Notes under the pieces: model-generated
The model's input: only the letters and a program-made list of their open reading frames with translations
Told to the model about the DNA's origin: nothing
Databases searched by the model: none
Part shown: positions 61,701 to 64,000 of the stretch, in pieces
Numbering within the stretch: the first letter of the stretch is position 1
Layout: the number at the start of each line of letters is the position of its first letter
Translations under genes and position numbers: made by a program
Origin: Diphasiastrum complanatum
Taxonomy: Eukaryota > Streptophyta > Lycopodiopsida > Lycopodiales > Lycopodiaceae
NCBI GenBank assembly: GCA_029204225.1
Contig: MU832154.1
Span: forward strand, 1 to 64,000
DNA length: 64,000 nucleotides
Direction: 5' to 3'

Positions 61701-62004
61701 ACTAATCGCTCTCAAGAAGCCATGTGGTATCAGTAGCAGTTAGACGTAGTCATGCCATTGCTCATAGAAGGTACGAGCACGGGGCACAATGGAGCGTGAC
61801 ACGAGGAGAGGAAAAGGGAGCCTCCACACTGCACAGACAATTGCAAAAAAAAGCAATGACACATTCTGCTTTTTAAGCTGCCCAATAAATGTGCAGAAAA
61901 AGCCACGGGTATCCATTACGTGTGTCATAGGTATACACAACACAACATCTAAATGAAGAGAGAGAGAGAGAGAGATTACGTGTGTCCTAGGTATACACAA
62001 CATC

Positions 62005-62035
<31 letters not shown>

Positions 62036-62810
62036 TAAGTAGCTAGACGCAACATCTAAATGGGGGGGAGAGAGAGAGACAGACAGACAGACAGACGTGC
62101 GAAACACATCAAATCAGTATGCATTTTCACTTATTCTATTGTCCTGACTCTAGTTTTTTAATATGTGTCAGCTCAAATCTTAGAAGATTGGCGGAAAATA
62201 AGTTTTGGAATCCACATTGTCCACTCTAATGATTTACCCTGATATTTTGCCTTCCAATCTGATTAGTTGTTATCTTGTTGCATTAAAAAAATGAGAAATA
62301 TCAGTTTGTCCTCTTGTTGAGAAGTAATTTTCATGATAGCCTCTCAACGCATTATCTGTCTCATAATCATCCTCACAATAGTGACAATCTGAATGCAGAA
62401 TTCAGATTTTGGTGCAAAGCAATTTGGGCGGGGGGGGGTGTAACAACTAAAAAGTGATCTAAAGCGATCTTGTGACCCCTGAACAAGTGCGCAAGTTTGA
62501 TTTGAATCTAAAAATGCTGATAACATAAAAATCAAACCCAAAACTCTCCAATACAGAAAAGAAAACAGCTTCAAATTCATAGACAATGGGCTCTTCATGA
62601 AAATGGCAATTTAGTCCTACAATAAGTGCTCGATTGGGTTGAACACGACTATTGAGGAACAAACGGAAAAAGAAAAAAAAAACAATCTCTGCTGAGAAAT
62701 CGGTGCTCCACTATCTGATTACTACCCTTTTGCAAAATATAGCACATCAACATCGTCCAAGATTCACCCTCTACTTCAAATAAAACGAGCTGTACCTTGT
62801 ATGGATCCAT
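55737..62810 (-). CDS. CAT: Catalase, 492 residues, eight exons
   Basis: Decomposes H2O2 to water and O2 in peroxisomes as a heme tetramer. Coding exons on the minus strand: 62810-62796 (MDPYK), 59639-59543, 58171-57894, 57745-56969, 56754-56665, 56499-56432, 56197-56104 and 55796-55737. All introns have GT...AG ends and the joined phases give 492 codons plus stop, the usual plant length. Visible motifs: active-site block [20 protein letters not shown] with catalytic His65, Asn138 in [10 protein letters not shown], the heme-ligand block RIFSYADTQ (Tyr near 348), and the C-terminus [19 protein letters not shown], where the end ANI fits a weak peroxisomal-type signal. The tiny MDPYK first exon is a known plant catalase feature. 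Intron 1 is 3.16 kb. No frameshift, stop or missing key residue, so it is very likely a functional single-copy gene in this window. Confidence 0.97.
58617..58637. repeat. C-rich tract in catalase intron 2
   Basis: Runs of C broken by single A residues, followed by CCTCATTC. No gene content. Confidence 0.8.
60989..61000. promoter_or_regulatory. G-box palindrome in intron 1
   Basis: TGCCACGTGGCA, perfect 12-bp palindrome with a CACGTG core, the binding type of plant bZIP/bHLH factors. Located inside the fold-back unit. Function is inference. Confidence 0.5.
61066..61187. repeat. 61-bp tandem duplication
   Basis: 61066-61126 and 61127-61187 differ at one position (G/A in AATCTRTTC). Recent duplication within the repeat unit. 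Confidence 0.95.
61510..61925. repeat. Fold-back repeat unit 2 in catalase intron 1
   Basis: Fold-back with 19-nt arms GGATTTCCAAAATTTTTAG (61545-61563) and its near-complement (61586-61604; 18 of 19), with outer arms GGTGTC/GACACC. The sequence after it parallels unit 1: AATGGGTACC, ATTTTATGAAACATAATGAGC, TTCTGCTTTTTAA, then GTATCCATTACG. Confidence 0.8.
61917..62096. repeat. GA-tract modules in catalase intron 1
   Basis: Three modules of ACATCTAAATG plus a short (GA)n tract; the first two are preceded by TACGTGTGTCMTAGGTATAC. The last ends in (CAGA)n-like sequence. Confidence 0.85.
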
Positions 62811-63500
62811 TGATGACACCGAGAACGCGGAAATCCAACGAACCTGGGCTCAACTCACCCAACCTGAAGCCAAAACATTGAAATGGGTCAAGCTTGATCA
62901 GGGAGTTGTATCAGTAAACACACCCTCAAAACCAGATATAAGCCTTGAATGCACTATAACAAAAACATTTGAAGTAAAGCATAAAGCTTTGTGTGCTATA
63001 CACTTTCCTGATTCACGTAAAAGAAGAAAACAGAACCGCTGAGACAAATGCAAGCAATCATAGGGGATTTTACACCTGTTTTGGAGAAGGTGGTGCGATC
63101 GATGCGATGAAGAAAGCGAAGCTTTGCGAAAGGTCGTGCTTTATGAAGAGGAATTGTGGAGGTGGCGGTGGCGGTGGGAGTCAGCTGCGATTGGTCCATG
63201 TGGCTACATTGAGTTTGGTGGCGCTGCCCAGTGGTGGAGCCGGGGCTCGTCTCGGAAGAGAAATAGGATAGACTAGAACAAATACGGAATCTCTGTTTAG
63301 AAACCCACCGTCAGGATCGTTCCACGTGGCAATATCGGCTTAATACTCGATAATATCAAGACCGAAGTCGTTCAATCGTACTTATCCTCCTATTAATAAA
63401 TTTCTAATAATGGCATTCATATGCCCCCAAACGCCCCCTTTTGTAGAGATCAAGGGGTATCTTCACCATTCCCTCCTCACAGAGCTCATGTGGCACTTTT
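62811..63500 (-). promoter_or_regulatory. Catalase upstream region (probable promoter)
   Basis: Upstream of the catalase ATG on the minus strand. Holds a perfect G-box CCACGTGG (63322-63329), a minus-strand CCAAT box (63190-63194) in a GC-rich stretch (63150-63260), and a weak TATA-like CTTATATC near 62940. No transcription start can be fixed by eye. Confidence 0.45.
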
Positions 63501-63558
63501 GAGGAGAGTTTTGACAAAAGTATATTCATTTTGAATGCTTTGAAAATTATTGGACACA

Positions 63559-63682
63559 TCTCTCTCTCTCTCTCTCTCCATTGCTTTCTTTTGGCATGGA
63601 ATTGATGTGCTTGCCATGTGACAATTCTGGCTTTGTTATGCATTGATGTGCTTGCCATGTGACAATTCTGGCTTTGTTATGC
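63559..63682. repeat. CT tract plus 41-bp tandem repeat
   Basis: (TC)n at 63559-63578, then two exact 41-bp units (63601-63641 and 63642-63682), each with TTGCCATGTGACAATTCTGG. The module recurs at 63889-64000. Confidence 0.9.
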
Positions 63683-63888
63683 ACGTAGAATTATTTTTTT
63701 GGTGTTTGTGTATTGTTTTTCGGAAGATCGTGTCTCATTCGATTGCGGATTTTTTCAAATTAGACTTGAAAGCATCACCATATGCGTACTAGCCATTTGT
63801 CTTGATTGGTGAAACTACTCAAATGAATACTTGCTCAATTAAAAATTGGCTCAAATGTTTTAAAATTTTCTGAAATTTATTTTAGGAG

Positions 63889-63889
63889 A

Positions 63890-63949
<60 letters not shown>

Positions 63950-64000
63950 CATGGAATTTATCTGGTTGCCATGTGACAATTTTGGCTTTGTTATGCATGT
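63889..64000. repeat. Second copy of the CT-tract module
   Basis: GACATC followed by (CT)n (63892-63945), TTGGCATGGAATTTATCTGG, then TTGCCATGTGACAATTTTGG, running to the window edge. Same order as 63553-63687. Confidence 0.85.

Noticed and set aside
61723-61736. TGGTATCAGTAGC resembling a retrotransposon primer site
   Set aside because: Only the first nine bases match, and no LTR precedes it; it lies in a repeat inside catalase intron 1.

Overview
The window is nuclear DNA of a land plant with a repeat-rich, AT-rich genome. The evidence is one complete catalase gene with plant intron positions (the first exon encodes only MDPYK), Ty1/copia and Ty3/gypsy retrotransposons with the plant initiator-tRNA-Met primer site (TGGTATCAGAGC), CACTA-type transposon debris and long (CT)n tracts. 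I cannot name the species; a large-genome lineage such as a gymnosperm, fern or lycophyte would fit, but this is inference.

Layout. 0.5-1.2 kb: decayed CACTA-type protein with a DUF4216-like domain. 4.1-6.4 kb: LTR, primer site and gag stub of a copia element, then reverse-transcriptase and LTR scraps. 6.69-14.0 kb: a probable 7.3-kb DNA transposon bounded by inverted repeats and carrying a decayed RNase H-fold transposase plus two unfamiliar gene remnants. 14.1-16.9 kb: copia and gypsy scraps. 17-22.2 kb: mostly unrecognised AT-rich DNA with long microsatellites. 22.2-32 kb: gypsy gag fragment, a decayed Ser/Thr/Pro-rich ORF, two truncated minus-strand copia elements with LTRs from two families, and an orphan ORF. 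33.28-38.84 kb: an intact LTR element with apparently identical 647-bp LTRs, a perfect 5-bp target duplication and one 1,024-residue ORF that starts as copia Gag but has no recognisable pol. 40.2-42.2 kb: a chimeric copia remnant (gag of one family joined to RNase H and LTR of another). 42.5-46 kb: gypsy element truncated at the start of RT. 46.4-50.3 kb: degenerate copia element. 50.3-54.2 kb: minus-strand gag-like, copia and gypsy remnants. 55.7-62.8 kb: catalase on the minus strand, eight exons, 492 codons, no lesions; its 3.2-kb first intron holds duplicated fold-back repeats, and its upstream region holds a G-box, a CCAAT box and repeated CT-tract modules.

How the parts relate. The only gene that looks functional for the host is catalase (peroxisomal H2O2 removal). 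Almost everything else is layered transposon material. The two most unusual objects are the young gag-only LTR element with a long unknown extension and the inverted-repeat transposon at 6.69-14.0 kb. Three LTRs (4.1, 33.3, 40.2 kb) share TGTG...CACA ends, abut the same primer site and precede closely related gag genes, so they form one superfamily from which the gag-only element probably derives.
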